Of a stretch of DNA of 64,000 bases, positions 1-12,800 are shown piece by piece. The stretch is from Dromaius novaehollandiae. Lineage: Eukaryota > Chordata > Aves > Casuariiformes > Dromaiidae. Where the stretch lies: positions 150,121,517-150,185,516 of the forward strand of contig NC_088099.1 of NCBI RefSeq assembly GCF_036370855.1. The letters are read 5' to 3'. Below the pieces are notes generated by a model that did no database searches, had not been told where the DNA came from, and saw only the letters and a program-made list of their open reading frames with translations. The translations under genes were made by a program, and so were the position numbers. Position 1 is the first letter of the stretch. Every line of letters starts with the position of its first letter.

Positions 1-1159
1 TGAATGGGCTATATAGTCTGAGGCAAAGAATAGACAATAAAAATCCGTGGTTTCAGAGTTAGGTTTAAAGATTTTTCTCAACAGGCCCAAAACTTACAAA
101 AATGGATAAGTCAACATCGGAGAGAAGTGTCTACAGTCATATCCATCAAAGGAAGACTTTCTTAGCCATAACTCTTTGGGTATTCAAGCAAGGAGCTAGG
201 CATTTTCAATGTTTAAATAGCTTTCCAGAGGAAGAGGAGACAAATGGGTCCTTGTCAAAATGAAGTAAATGTTGGAAGCAAAATGTCTGTTAGAGAAAAA
301 ACTGTCTTTCTTTTAGAAAATGAGCTTGAGCAAAGATTTTCAACTATTTGAAACTATGTGAAACTGAGTGATTCAGTTCAGTATGAAAATTTTGTATCAA
401 AGAGAAAAATATTAATTTTAATTGCTATTCCATCATGCCATTTCTGACTCTTCTCAGAGTTTGAGAAATAGTCAGCGTCAACAGAGTGAATCATTCATGC
501 TGCTTATAGCCCTGTTTGGCAAACTGCAAACAGCTATCTCCTGGGACTCCATTCCCGTCTGTACATTTATCCCTACCGGAGGCCTTAGCTAAAATAAGGA
601 AACCACATTTGCAATGTGCATTTATTCTGCTTTCTGACAAAATAAGAGTAGATGAATATAAAAAGTCTTCTGGGGATGGGATGTGGGACATTTTGGACAA
701 TGAGGGTATCTGAGAAGAATCTTTTAAGATATTGGAAGGGTGTTCAAGAATGTGGGGTAGAAGTGTGGTCAGCAGAGGAATTTATGTGGAAACTTGCTGT
801 AGTCCTTGCAGCAAACACATAAGGCTTTCTATATTTGGAATCAAAGGTAAAGTCAACAGCTAATCCAGACTAGCAGAGTTTGTTCCTCACTTCTAATTCG
901 AGCAATTTACGCACTTTTCACATACAATCCAGCTTTCATTTTCCGCTCCACAGTTTTTTGCAGAACCACTATCCTTTCATTGCTTCTTTAAGGCTATTGA
1001 ATCTATCCCGGGACTAGAAATCGACTCTGTAGGAATATTACGGCATGAAACGCACAATGTGTTTCTATGTTACTATGTGAAGTAACTGTAGTGGAAAAAC
1101 TGTCGTATTTTCTAAGAGACTGAGCAGTGTACAGTTAAATCTGGAGAGAATCTGAATGC

Positions 1160-1189
1160 ATGTACTCTCCATTGATGTACTCTCCATTG
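1160..1189. repeat. 15-bp unit repeated twice
   Basis: The unit atgtactctccattg occurs twice in exact tandem. It is a small replication-slippage type duplication. Confidence 0.8.
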
Positions 1190-3577
1190 ATGTCAGCTCT
1201 CAGGACATAGTCCTATGAATTGAAAGCTGTTTGAAGAAGTGTTGTAGAGCAGCAGTGAGCTGGTAGATTTAAAATAGATGGATTAAGAATTTAATGATAT
1301 ATGGGAGCATGTTACCTGAAAGGATGACATTTTTAATGTGTCCTGTTACGTTGCTATGTGTTCAGAGCTACTCTACAAAGTGTATTGGGTGTTTCTGCAG
1401 TGTTTTAATCCAAAAGTTCTGCCTCATGCATCCTAAGAAACAGAGTTGTTTTAATTGTTCTGATAGGTAATTTTGAGCTACTACTTCCCTTTAAAAGCCC
1501 TAATAAAAAGCTAGTGAAAGCACATCTCTAGTCACTCTTCTGGGACTATCTGAGACTACCTGAACTGGAGAGATGGAATGACATTAATCCTGTTGCTTCT
1601 GATGCTGTCTCAATGAATCAGTCTGTTCTGTCCTTGACCGGTGCCTTTCCCCATGTTATCGCCTATAACAGAACGCACTGGACTTTGACTGCCAACTCTA
1701 TCTAAAAGTATCTGAAATTTCTGTTATCTGGATTCAGTTTATTTTCTAAGGGGAAGTCACTTTGAAATGTTCTAAATGTCCTTGATTCCCTCAAATATGC
1801 ATTTGCTTCCCCAGCTTCACTTATTCAGTGATTACTGATTGTAGATCCATTGAGGGAAATATGCAAGAAGATGAAAACTGTTAATAATGGTGCACAAGGA
1901 TTTTTTTTCAGCAGCAGTGTGATTAAAAAAATCAGAGTCGGTTCCTGTTTAACATCAAGAAAATACTGCTGAGCTCTGTTTATCTATTCTGATTTGTTAC
2001 TCACTGTGCAAAGCAGTGTTGGCTCTAAGCTATCTTTCTGTTTCACCCGGTACTGAAACTACCCTGGGAACCAGAGCAGCAGGTTTCAGGGAACTGTTAG
2101 CTATGAAAGATCTCACATTTTTATGGAATTTTTTAAATCAAAAACTGAAGGACCAAAGAAGACAGAAGTTTTACTTTGGTCAGATACTTTTTGGAAAAGA
2201 AGATTCAAGTTTTCCTTAATTTCTTCTCCAAATGAAATTTACTGCTAGCTGTAGTTTAACCAAAAGGTGCTGATTTATTTACTGCTTTGCCCTAGTGGTC
2301 ATTTTCTTTCATTCTGTATAGGACTGAGATACTTAATCCTCCCCAAAGGAGGGATTCTGGATTAGCTGGAGTGAGACTTCTCATGGTAATATTCAAGTAT
2401 TCACTTATGAGATAGGTCCTTACATGTTCTTACGGTTTGCTAAGTCATGTGATACTCAGTATTTCTGTGGAAAAGCCAGCCCTATAATCCTCTCTTCCTC
2501 TGTTTTGTGGGAGGCTCTAAGAAGTCAATTGAAATACATGCAAAGGGTGTGGACAATTTGGGTCAAATTCAGGGATGAGGAAAGAAGTATTGTAAGTTAT
2601 ACATCGCTGAGTGGGTGCCACCGTGATGGCCAAAACTTGTAATTTTCTGGTAGTCACTGCCCTGAAAGAAATCCAGCTTCTTCATAGAAGCTTCTCGAGA
2701 AAAGCACCCTTAGCAGCCACAGTCTTCTTGGTCTTGTTCCTCTCTTTGGGGGGTACATGTATTGCTTAGGCTCTTGAAATAAAAAGGTTTGTGCCTTTCC
2801 TGAAACTCACGGGCTTTTTGTCAGAACAGAAGGGAAAAGGGGCCACTACGGCACAGCAGCATGTGTGAGTATATGCGTATCCTCTCCCATGAGGACCAGG
2901 CTCCACGGGGCTTTGCATTCCCGGAAACGCATGCGTTTAATTAACCTCCTGTGCCTTCACATGCAAGAGCGGAAAACAACTCTGGCTCTTGTGTGTTCCT
3001 GACAGCATGCCATTCTTCCCCAAAATTCAAACTTTAGGGATGTTCTGCCCCAAAAGAGCCAGATGGTAAGGTCTGTAGTATTATCATTTCCCACTGCAAT
3101 GTCAACAGCATTTTTTCTTTATCTCTGTGAACTGTAAAGAGGAAAGCCCAAGTCATGGAGCCTTTTCTTGTCCTTATGAATGCCTAGAGACAGGAAGCCA
3201 GCCTTTTCACCAAGCTTTAGCAATGATATATTTTCACCTTTACACCATTTCACTGCTTAAAAATTGTCAGTGTTTTCAAAAGTGTCTACCAATTTACTGT
3301 TTCTACATTTTGAGGGAAATAAATCTTCCAAAGTCAAGCACTTATTTATTGAAGCACCAAGATTTAAGTGGCCTAATTTAAACATTTTTAAGAGATATGC
3401 CATTCTTTGACTATCGTTTGAGTCTACCAGGTGGTTATACAATAGATCATACACTGTGCAGCTCCTCAGTGTGATTATCGATAGACTCTTAAATGCTGGA
3501 GGATCTCTGTCATGGTTGGACTGACAAGCAAAAAATTTCAGCAAGAGAAATTTTCCTGGGGAAGGTTATATAAAATT

Positions 3578-3622
3578 CTCATAAGGGACTATCTAATCCA
3601 GCAGAATATCTCCATGCTGCAA
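3578..3622 (-). repeat. Possible CR1 relic
   Basis: The plus strand has aagggactatctaatccag, similar to the reverse complement of a CR1 3' end (gggaccatctagtccaacc). The match is short and diverged. Confidence 0.3.
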
Positions 3623-3826
3623 GTAACATTCAGACTAGAATTTATCAAGACCGCAAAGAGCACACCTTAATCCAAGGAAACTGATTTCGGTATTCTTGCA
3701 CCATTAGCTCCCGGCAGTTGTGTTACAATAGGTCTCACTAACTCTCCTTAAGAACTCCTTCATGCTGTTTATGTTAGTACTCCAGTATGTATTTTACCCC
3801 ATTTTAAACCACCATTTTCCTAGGGT

Positions 3827-3873
3827 TTTTTTTTTTTTTGGGGAGGGGGGGGGGGCGGAGGGGTAGTGGGAGG
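3827..3873 (+). repeat. T-run followed by long G-tract
   Basis: Thirteen T are followed by GGGGA, a run of twelve G, CGGAGGGG and TAGTGGGAGG. It is a homopolymer and low-complexity tract with several G-runs able to form a quadruplex on the plus strand. It may be unstable or poorly assembled. Confidence 0.75.
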
Positions 3874-6057
3874 AAAGTAAAGGTACAATTTACATTAGTA
3901 ATTTTCTAACCCTGTTTCTTAAGTGCACTTCTAAGCTTCACTGAATGGGACAGATATGATTAGAGTAGTTTTGATATGTAAAATGTGCACAGAGATATAC
4001 ACAGTGAAAATGAATTGATACCTTTTTCCAGGACATAATATTGAAATAGTACATCAAGACAAGATCACAATGGTGAGAGAATCAACTCAGGGTGCTAAGT
4101 GGATTTCAGGGAAAAATTATGACTAAAATTCTCTTTTACAGTGGAAATCTCTTTCAATTTCTACTGCAAAAGAAATCCCTTGTAAAGCTTGTTGAAAAAG
4201 TTGTTGCTGTGCAACTACGCTGGCCAAGAAGAGAAAAATCTGTGTGGCTTGGCTTGCAGAGCTGTGGAAGGAAGGAGAATGTGTAAGGCATGTTTTTACC
4301 CCTCTGTACTGCCCCTGTATATCAGAGATTACAGCCCACACAGGACAGGGGCTTCTTAGAAACGTTATATCTCCAGTCCTGCTTGAATGGAGCAAAAGGA
4401 TGGTAGACCCTTGACTGCAGCCCTGCCAACATCTCCAGTGCCGGGCTAAAGCGGCTACTCTACCTGGGTAGGAGCAGGCCTGGAGAAAAGCTCTCCTCTC
4501 AGGTGTTTCAGTCATATTAGGCTTTGGATAAACTCTCGTCTGTAACTGTGTTCGTAAGCTACCTGCCGCTCCCTGAGAGAAGAATATAGCAGGGCCTGGA
4601 TCCATTTGGGTTAGGGAGTGACAGAGTTCATGAGAAGGTCGCTGTAACCTGGCGCTGCGGTACCGAACGGGCCGAACAGCAGGGTTTGCTGTGAGAGTGG
4701 TAGAGAAGGGGCCTGTTCAGAGGGAAGCTGCGCCAGCGGACGGGAGGAAGACAGGTCTGCACAGAGAAGCGAGAGGGTGGATTAATTCCCAGGGTGGATG
4801 TTCTTAGACTGCACCCGGTGCTCTTGGTTATTTATCCTGCTGGGAAGCCCTCCAGCTTCCTCCAGGCTAGGCGTAGCCTACAGGTTGGCTTACTGCTCTG
4901 CTTTGAAGTCAAACTATCTGTGCTTAGTGGGCAGTAAAAGCATGATTTTTATTAGAGCGTGCCTGCCTCCGTGCCCAGAGGCTGTGTGAGAGAGTTCAAT
5001 GATTTTGGACTCATGACACTACGCCTTGAGGTTGTCACACGGTGCAGGGGCCAGATAGCCCTTGTGAATTCACCTCCTGGGCACTGCTCAGCAAACCACC
5101 TCTGGATTAGAGGTGCTCCTCAATCAAAGTGGTAATCGAGGCAGATTGGTTTTTAAATCCGAGTTTACTTGGTTGTCTTCTGAAAAATGAAGCTTTGTTT
5201 TTGTCTTGGGAATCTTTATTATTAATGTCTATTATTTAGCTGATTCTCTTCAAACGTATGTACTTCTCTCAGGGTCAATGATCCCATTCCCCCACACCAG
5301 ACTCTGAACTTTTTTTAACCCAGCCATTCCCCTTTATAAAAAAAATGCCTCTTTGACCTGAGCCATAAAGCAGTTGACCTTCCCACCTCCACATCCTTCA
5401 TTCATATGCAATTCTCCCCGACATCTACATGACAGAGGCCAGCTTTATGTGCGAGTACAAAGAGCAGTTAGGCATAGTTCGTAGATAGTTAAGTCTATGT
5501 TTTAAAAGCCCTCAAGGTCTGAAATGTGTTTTATAATGTATAAAATACGACACTGCTGGGTTTTGGCATCTCTCTGCTTGTTCTTTTAGGGATGACTAGG
5601 CCAAGTGTGGGCATGCAGGGAACTGGGAAAAAAGGCAGCCATCCTCAGCTCTAGTCAGGTAGAGACTTTGCCTTGAAGACACATGCAAGACCGACAAATA
5701 TTCCTCCTAGAGAAGTAACCTAAAAAAAGAAAAAAGGCAAAGTATCCCACTCCCCGTCTATATGTGTACTGTAAGCTTTATCCCTTGGTGCAATAAAGAA
5801 ACCCAAGAAGCCATAATTATGTGGAGTTTTCTTACAGTCTCCCCACAATGAGAGCTATGGACACAGTATAATCCTTTCTTCAGGGCATGAGGCACATCTT
5901 GCACTTTTAGGGGTATCAAGCATAATAGACATCTGACACTACCTGGTGCTTTTGGAAAGCCTTTTAAAAGGGCTTTTTTTCCCTTCACTGCTGTGACCCT
6001 TAGATAAACATTTACATCTGCTAAAAAAATGCATCTCGGAATTGTTATATTTTGTGA

Positions 6058-6100
6058 GTGCATTACACTCACTTTTACACAGGTGTAAATAGTGACAAAG
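6058..6100. repeat. Old sauropsid interspersed repeat scrap
   Basis: The phrase acttttacacaggtgtaaat resembles the 'ttacaccagtgtaaat' core seen in many old bird, crocodile and turtle repeats. Family and boundaries cannot be set by eye. Confidence 0.35.
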
Positions 6101-9100
6101 GTGCAAGATGAAGAAGGAACCTACTCCAATACCTTTTATTTTGTGTAATACCAAATTTGCAGCTATCGGCTGCCATACAGCGTGCAAGTTCTCTGTGTTG
6201 CAGAGCAGTCTTACACTGCAGAGAGAATTATGATGGAATATAGGCCACCAAATAGCATTAGTTCTTTTGGCATCTGGTGTATGGTGCCACCATATGTTGA
6301 TCCCACATGGTGAGACTTTTCCTTCATCTAATATTACCTTTTTTCCTACTGCTGCTTTTGTAGAAGACAAGTAAGTGATCTTAGTGCAGTAGCTGATCGC
6401 ATTTGTTTAGCCAGCCCCGTTTGCTGCAATGGCATCATTATATACCTCATTAAATAGTCAAGGTCAACCCAGATCTCCTCTGTGTGGTTCTCTGTGGGTG
6501 GCACAATAAGAAGAGCTAAATAAATGAAGATTTCTATAAATATTTGATGTCCCCAAAGAGATGAGAAGTAGCTTTCTTTGTTCTTACAGAAGGTTTTATG
6601 CTAGCACTGATTTTTTCACAGCCCATAAGATATGTTGAAAGGCAACTGTCTTGAATCCACGTGCTACTTGAGTGCAACACTGGCAGACCTTCATATAATG
6701 ACTATGTTTTTATTCATACAGTTTGTGGCTCCTGATTCATAAAGTAATTTTACTCTGATAGAAACATTCCTGCTTCTCTGCAGAGGCAAGATTTTCCACT
6801 TCATTTTCTGCATAAGATGTTGCGTGGCTGATCACTGGCTCATATTAATGTTCATCTCATTAATAGGTAATACCTGCAGACCTGCTACTTGCAGAGTAGC
6901 AAACCATTCCCCAATAAAAATCCCTGAGCAGATATGTCCATGGTTATGTCATGCCATTTCTGTCCTCAAGGGCCCCAAAAGTGTGCAATCAGTTATCTGA
7001 GAATTCCCTTGCCTTGTGGGAATTAATTGTTAGCAGAGACATGCCAAAATCATCTGTCTGCCATGAAGTCTCTCCTGCCCAGCTCTCTGGGTAGGAGCCA
7101 CTATGGCCATGCCTGAGGGGTTATTGTGACTGTAGTCTTGCCATACGTAATTACAGGTCTTTGGTCATCGTGTTTCCCAGAGGGAGCCGTTATTGGGTGA
7201 TAAAAGCTGAAGCAGTTTAGGTCTGCTTGAATTTCGGTGTTGATTCAAACCATTTGTCAACGGTATGAAATGGCAGTGTACAGTTGTCTGGTATTTTTTT
7301 CCCCTCTCTCCTCTAGTACACTTTGTCCAGGCTAATACACCAGAGCAATGTCAGTGAGTTTTGACCATGTCAAAATACAGTCCTGATCCAGGACAAGGAT
7401 TAGAGATTAGTTTGATTTCTATTGTGCTATCTGTTCAGAAACAGGGCTTTCTGGTATATGTTGTCTGTTCTGCTTGATAATCGGTGGCGAGAGATGGCCC
7501 ATACTGGGCAGAGAATCAGCAAGATGAAATGTTCCAAAATACAAGTAAGTTTCCATTTCTTCCCTCTCCATCCTCCAAAAATAATGGAGGTAGAGGGTCT
7601 GTCCACTGGCAAATTACACCAGGCTAGATGATATAGCTATCTTTAGGATATACTTGTTCTGAATTTCAAAACAGGACAAAAGGTGCTAATTTGATTGAGT
7701 TTGAAGTTGACCTTTGTAGAGAGAATACCTAAAGCAGGTCAATAAGAGGGTTAATTAAAGCTTCAGACTGGAGTAGAGAGACTCTAAAAGTGTAACACAT
7801 GGTGTAAAGAAGACAGATGACAAGATTTCAAAATATCTGAAGCATGTTTATAAGAATGCCCAATATATTAGGAATTTGAAAACAAATGTAATGAGCAGCA
7901 CTGCAAAGACTTGCAGTAATTTCATGCCCTGTCTGTTTGTTCAAGCTGAAAATGTCGTTCCTTTCATTTCACTTTTATTCCATTTCTAGAAGCAAACATT
8001 TTGTGCTGATTTACTAAAGACTTGCAATTATATGGCAAGGTATTGTAGGCAGGATGAGCGTGAATAACTTCGTATTATGTGCTAAGTCCAAGGAGGAAAA
8101 GTTCCATTGACAGTAACGTGAAATGTAGGTATCCAGTAATTGGCAGTTTTCATAAACTGATATAATACTGTGTTTTTCTCTTGAAAAATTGCAGTAGCAG
8201 CTCTGTCTCATTCTGAGCTTGTGTATAATTTCTGCCTTTAAAACACCATAGCTCTATCTCACTTCAGTGGCTGGCAGAAGTTTTCAGTTGCAATGATCCA
8301 TGCATTTAGTGTCTTGAGTCCCATTCTGCCGTATTCCTGGTAGCTTCAGAAAATATTGGCAAGTCTTAGCATTTATCTGGCAAAAAATAAAATGGAATAT
8401 TAACTTGAGCCGACTAATAAGTACTTCCAGAACATTATCATGGATAAATGTACCTCAATAAACTTACTGAAGTCACTGAGTGATACTTTTGGTTATACTT
8501 GGACCAAAATGGGTCCAAATATCTCATATTCCTTCATTTCTCCCATAATCAGAATATCAAGTTTGTATGAAGCAACCAAAAACCACGCTTTCTTTCTTGC
8601 CCTGAAAACAGCTGTAAGCATTATGACCGTTACAAAGCTGATCGCCTGGACTGATTAAAAAGACATATGTTTAGGCCCTAGGTCCTCGTTTATGCTTTAG
8701 AGTTTACTTGCAGAGAAAATATAACCTTTAAATGTAGTTTGCTATGTTACTTAAAATACTCTGAGACTGCTGGTCAGGTCTTAGCCTGGTGGTTGTGTTT
8801 TCTTGAGCTACCGGTTCTAAGAGCTGTTCTCATCACAGTTGCATTTGACTGATAAACAGAATTGGCTGATTGACCTTGTACTGCTTGCCTCTTCTTCCTC
8901 AGCAAAATTAAGCAAGTTCTTGAAACGCACCAGAGATTTTTAATGATTTCTGCATTGATACATTTCTGAAAATTGCCATTCAACTGCAGGACTCAGAAAC
9001 AGAGTGAACTGAAATTGTTTCACAGCCTCCCTGGTGTGTAGGTTGCAAAAAAACCTCACTCTGCAAAAAGGAGGCTGAATCACAAGCAGTATCAGGCAGC

Positions 9101-9847
9101 TTGTAACAGACCTTTAAAAACGAGAGACGTCTTGTACCATTTGCCAAACAGTGGGGAAAGTGTGAAGATGACTAAGATGATTCAAAGCCCTTTTAAAAGC
9201 TCTCTCATGCCTCATCATGTTTAATTTTACAGAGAATAATTTACTCCCACCACAACTTTTTGCTACATTTAAATGAAAACTTGAAAACTAGCATTAAGTC
9301 AGTGTAGTACTAGTGGAAGATACTAGACCTAATCTTGGAAAGCTTCACCAGCCATGAAGTGTGAATAGGATTCTCGGGGGGAAAGTGTGTTGTTAGCAAT
9401 TGATTTCATGTTTCCCGCAGGAAAACAGGTCATGACCCAACCTCCATTTTCATTCAGGGTGAGGGCACAAGTCTACTTACTTTAATGGATTTTTGAATTA
9501 GAATCTCAGTCCTTGTCCCACCTCAGGAATTGTCATCATAGATGTGAATTAATGTTGAATAGGATTATGGAAATTAGGCTAAGTGGTGAAGGACGGCCTG
9601 AAAACCTGTAAGATGAGAAAAAAATTGTTGATTGCCAACCTAGATTGTATTTAAATTGGTAATTTTCAGTAGGGGCTACAAGACTGTATTGCTCATTACT
9701 AAATGCCAGTACAGCAGTTACTCCAGTCCATGCATTTTTCAAAAGGGCAAGTAATATGGACAAAATATGTCCATATTGGTAGATTACCTATTTTGTTATC
9801 AGCTTAACACATAGGGCAATATAATATCTGTTTTTAAAACAGATTTC

Positions 9848-9880
9848 CCACTGAAGTCAATGGGAAACTCTTAAAAAACA
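9848..9880. repeat. Old sauropsid interspersed repeat scrap
   Basis: The phrase cactgaagtcaatgggaaa is the commonest signature of an ancient sauropsid interspersed repeat. Only this core is recognisable. Confidence 0.4.
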
Positions 9881-12800
9881 GGTAGTACGATAAGGTCCTT
9901 CATAGTTTTATTCTTGACTTCTGGGATTAATGCCAGCTGGTACTGATGAACTGTTGAAAGTTAGTCTCGAGTTTTTTCAGCACTCTGATAATATTTTATA
10001 TTCATGGCCAAAAAAGAATAATCTCAGGGTAGATATTCTCCTGTCAGGTATGTTGAGAAAGTAATGCAGTTATTGCCATTTCTTCTTCTTTAGTTGGTTC
10101 CTTGGTGCTTGACGTGCTACATTCAAAAGCTTTTATTGTATAAACAATGCACTTAAAGATTTCTGCTTTTCTCTTTATAGCATACTTTATTCTTTTATTG
10201 ACCCCTTGAGAAAGAGGTTTGAAGTTGCTGCAGTGTAAATTTTTTTTCTTGATGCTGTAGGTATTGGACTCACTCTAGAAAGAGCCTTAACTAGGTGGGT
10301 TGAATGCAGGACTGACAGGTGACCAGTGTGGATCCGTGGAAAAAAACACTCAAAAAAATATTGGCAGACGTTCATGACAGCACAGCTCCTACCAGAAGAC
10401 CAACAGGAGCTAGAGCAGGCACAAAGCTACTATCATATGATGGCCTTTAAGATGTATATTTTTCCCTGACTATGTTTTAAAGCCCTCATTCAGGAGTACT
10501 ACAAATGGCTCTCTGTGAAGGAATTTTGTGGAATTTTCTTCTGTGGTTTATGGTCATGGGAAAAGGCCTAGAATTTGTATGCAACCCCCTCTCCTCATCG
10601 CTCATAACTGGCAGAAGGACTAAATAAAGGACCTTTGAGAGACACATGGGAATAGAGGTAGGCAGAGTTTCTCGGGCTCATGATAAAAGTTAAGATTGTG
10701 ACTCAGTACACTAGGATGTTCCAAATAATAACTTGGAATAATAACTCCTCACTTATCTATTAACCAGAAATTCCAGAAGAAAGTCCTGTCAGCCTTACAG
10801 CACCACGGTGTCTCTGGACCCAGGTGCTCAGAGGAAAGGCTAAATCACGTCAGAGAGCAGCTGTACTCATAGATCTCTCTCTGAAAAAGATCCTCTTTAA
10901 AATGTATGCATAGGCCCTAATATTGCAGACAGGGACACTGATAGTTAATTGTTTGCCTGTCAGTTGTCTCATTATTTTCAGGGGAATTTCTTTCTTATCT
11001 AAAGTCGCTTGCCTGTGGCTGTGATTTAGCCATAGGATTCTTTATTTGCCGACATTCCATTGCTACAAATCCCCATTGGGTGCCAGTTTTTGCTGTTAAA
11101 TCTACTTTTATTAACATGGAAAATGAAATAATCTCAAGGCCCTGGAATAATCTGTCCAGTGTTTCACATAAAAATGTGTCATATTTTCAGATTTGCTAAA
11201 AGAAAAAGAACACGTATTGTCTGGAATGCTCTCTTGCCTAGCTTCATCCTGGAGTGATTAATTACAGCTGAATTTCAATCCCTTGGAACTGAGGCTTTAT
11301 AATAGAAATACTGTAGAGTGTGCCACTCCTGTCAGCTCTGCATATCCAGACTGGGCTTGTTGCATCAGGTTTCACTTGCATCTTAAATGTCTTGCAATAG
11401 CTGAAGCTGTTGAGGATATTTTCACCCTTACAAGTGTGCAGAAATCTTGAATCATAGTCTTCATGAGCTTGGTGGTACATGCAGCAGTATGCGGGAGAAA
11501 AGCTCTGTGCTGCAAAGCTGACTGTTTAAGCGGAGGCTGCACGAGCTGTGCTACTGTCTGGCTCTAACCCAGATTCCCGTGACTCTTTCAAAGGGCTGCG
11601 AGCTCTCATTTTCTCAGGCATGTCGCTATTATTCTTGCAATCAGTAACTCATTTCTGAATGCTGGGAAATAAGTACAGCCTTGTAGTTAATGTATAACAC
11701 CTGGGTTTTATTTCTGACTGTGCAGCATGTGACTTTGGAAAGTCACTTTTATTTCTGTGTTTGCTTTAATTTCCTCCTTTGTAAAATGTACATAATAGGT
11801 ATCTATTCCAGATATTTTTATTTCATCTACACTACTGTCTAGAGCACTAAAGAAACTCATTTAGACAGGAAAACAGAACAATGCAGCAAAACAGACCAGG
11901 AAATGCAGGGGAATCATAGCTATGACACAGGAGTAAGTTACCATCCATCGGCTGCTCTCTTGTAGGTTGTTTCCACGTTGCTTTGGCAGCAGCTCTTGTG
12001 CTGCCGCACACAGTGTGACGGCTGCTCCCCAGTGTCCCAGTCAATCCCACGTTCCGTATTTTTGAGAGAGGGAACATGAACATTGGGCTGCAGAGATGAG
12101 GATCTATATTGAGTGCATCTAGATCACTGAACTGGGATCCTAACTGAGGATGGAGGTGAGTGGTAGGAGGCTGCGGGAGTGGGAAAGTGAGGGTTGTCGT
12201 ACGAGACCAGAAGAAAAGTACAAGGAGGACAGCGTCAGTGGTATCTGTTGTATGAATTTTGCACATAAACTTCAACGACAGAGGGATTAAAGACCAAGGT
12301 ATTGAGAGAGACCTGAAAACTGTGGATGACAATCATCTGTCTCATGAACACTTCTCTGCCCTACTGGCACCTGGACATATAGTCATCATTAAATAAGTTT
12401 CAGCAATTTCCCTCCTGAATGAAAAGGAAGGTGCTGGAGGGTTTTTAAACTTATCTAAGACAACCATCTCTTAAAAGGAAATTATTTTTCCCATGTTAGG
12501 AGAAAATATTATTGGAATTAGACTGAAAACATCCTATACTTCTCTTTATATTTAATTAGTTTTCATTCTTTGCATTTATTTGTATTTCTTTAGCAGCCTT
12601 TTACTTGGGTTGTTCATACCAATGTAGATCAAAACCCATTATTGAAGTCCCTGTGAATACCCACTGATACCACCGGGGCTCCACAGAGGCATAAATATTT
12701 TTCTGCCTACACTGCACTGTAGAAATAACGGCTTTAGCCGGTTCTACTTCTTTCCTAATTATTTTGTAGCCTCTGCTTACACAATAGCATAAACTTTAAC

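Noticed and set aside
4123..4605. 160-codon open frame on the minus strand
   Set aside because: No recognisable domain, no credible start context or splice signals, and composition typical of a chance frame in a moderately GC stretch.
5758..6370. Overlapping minus-strand frames of 104 and 143 codons
   Set aside because: They overlap each other in different frames and cross an old interspersed repeat scrap near 6060-6100.
11847..12332. 161-codon open frame on the minus strand
   Set aside because: Low-complexity Pro, Thr and Leu runs and no domain; nothing around it suggests a gene.
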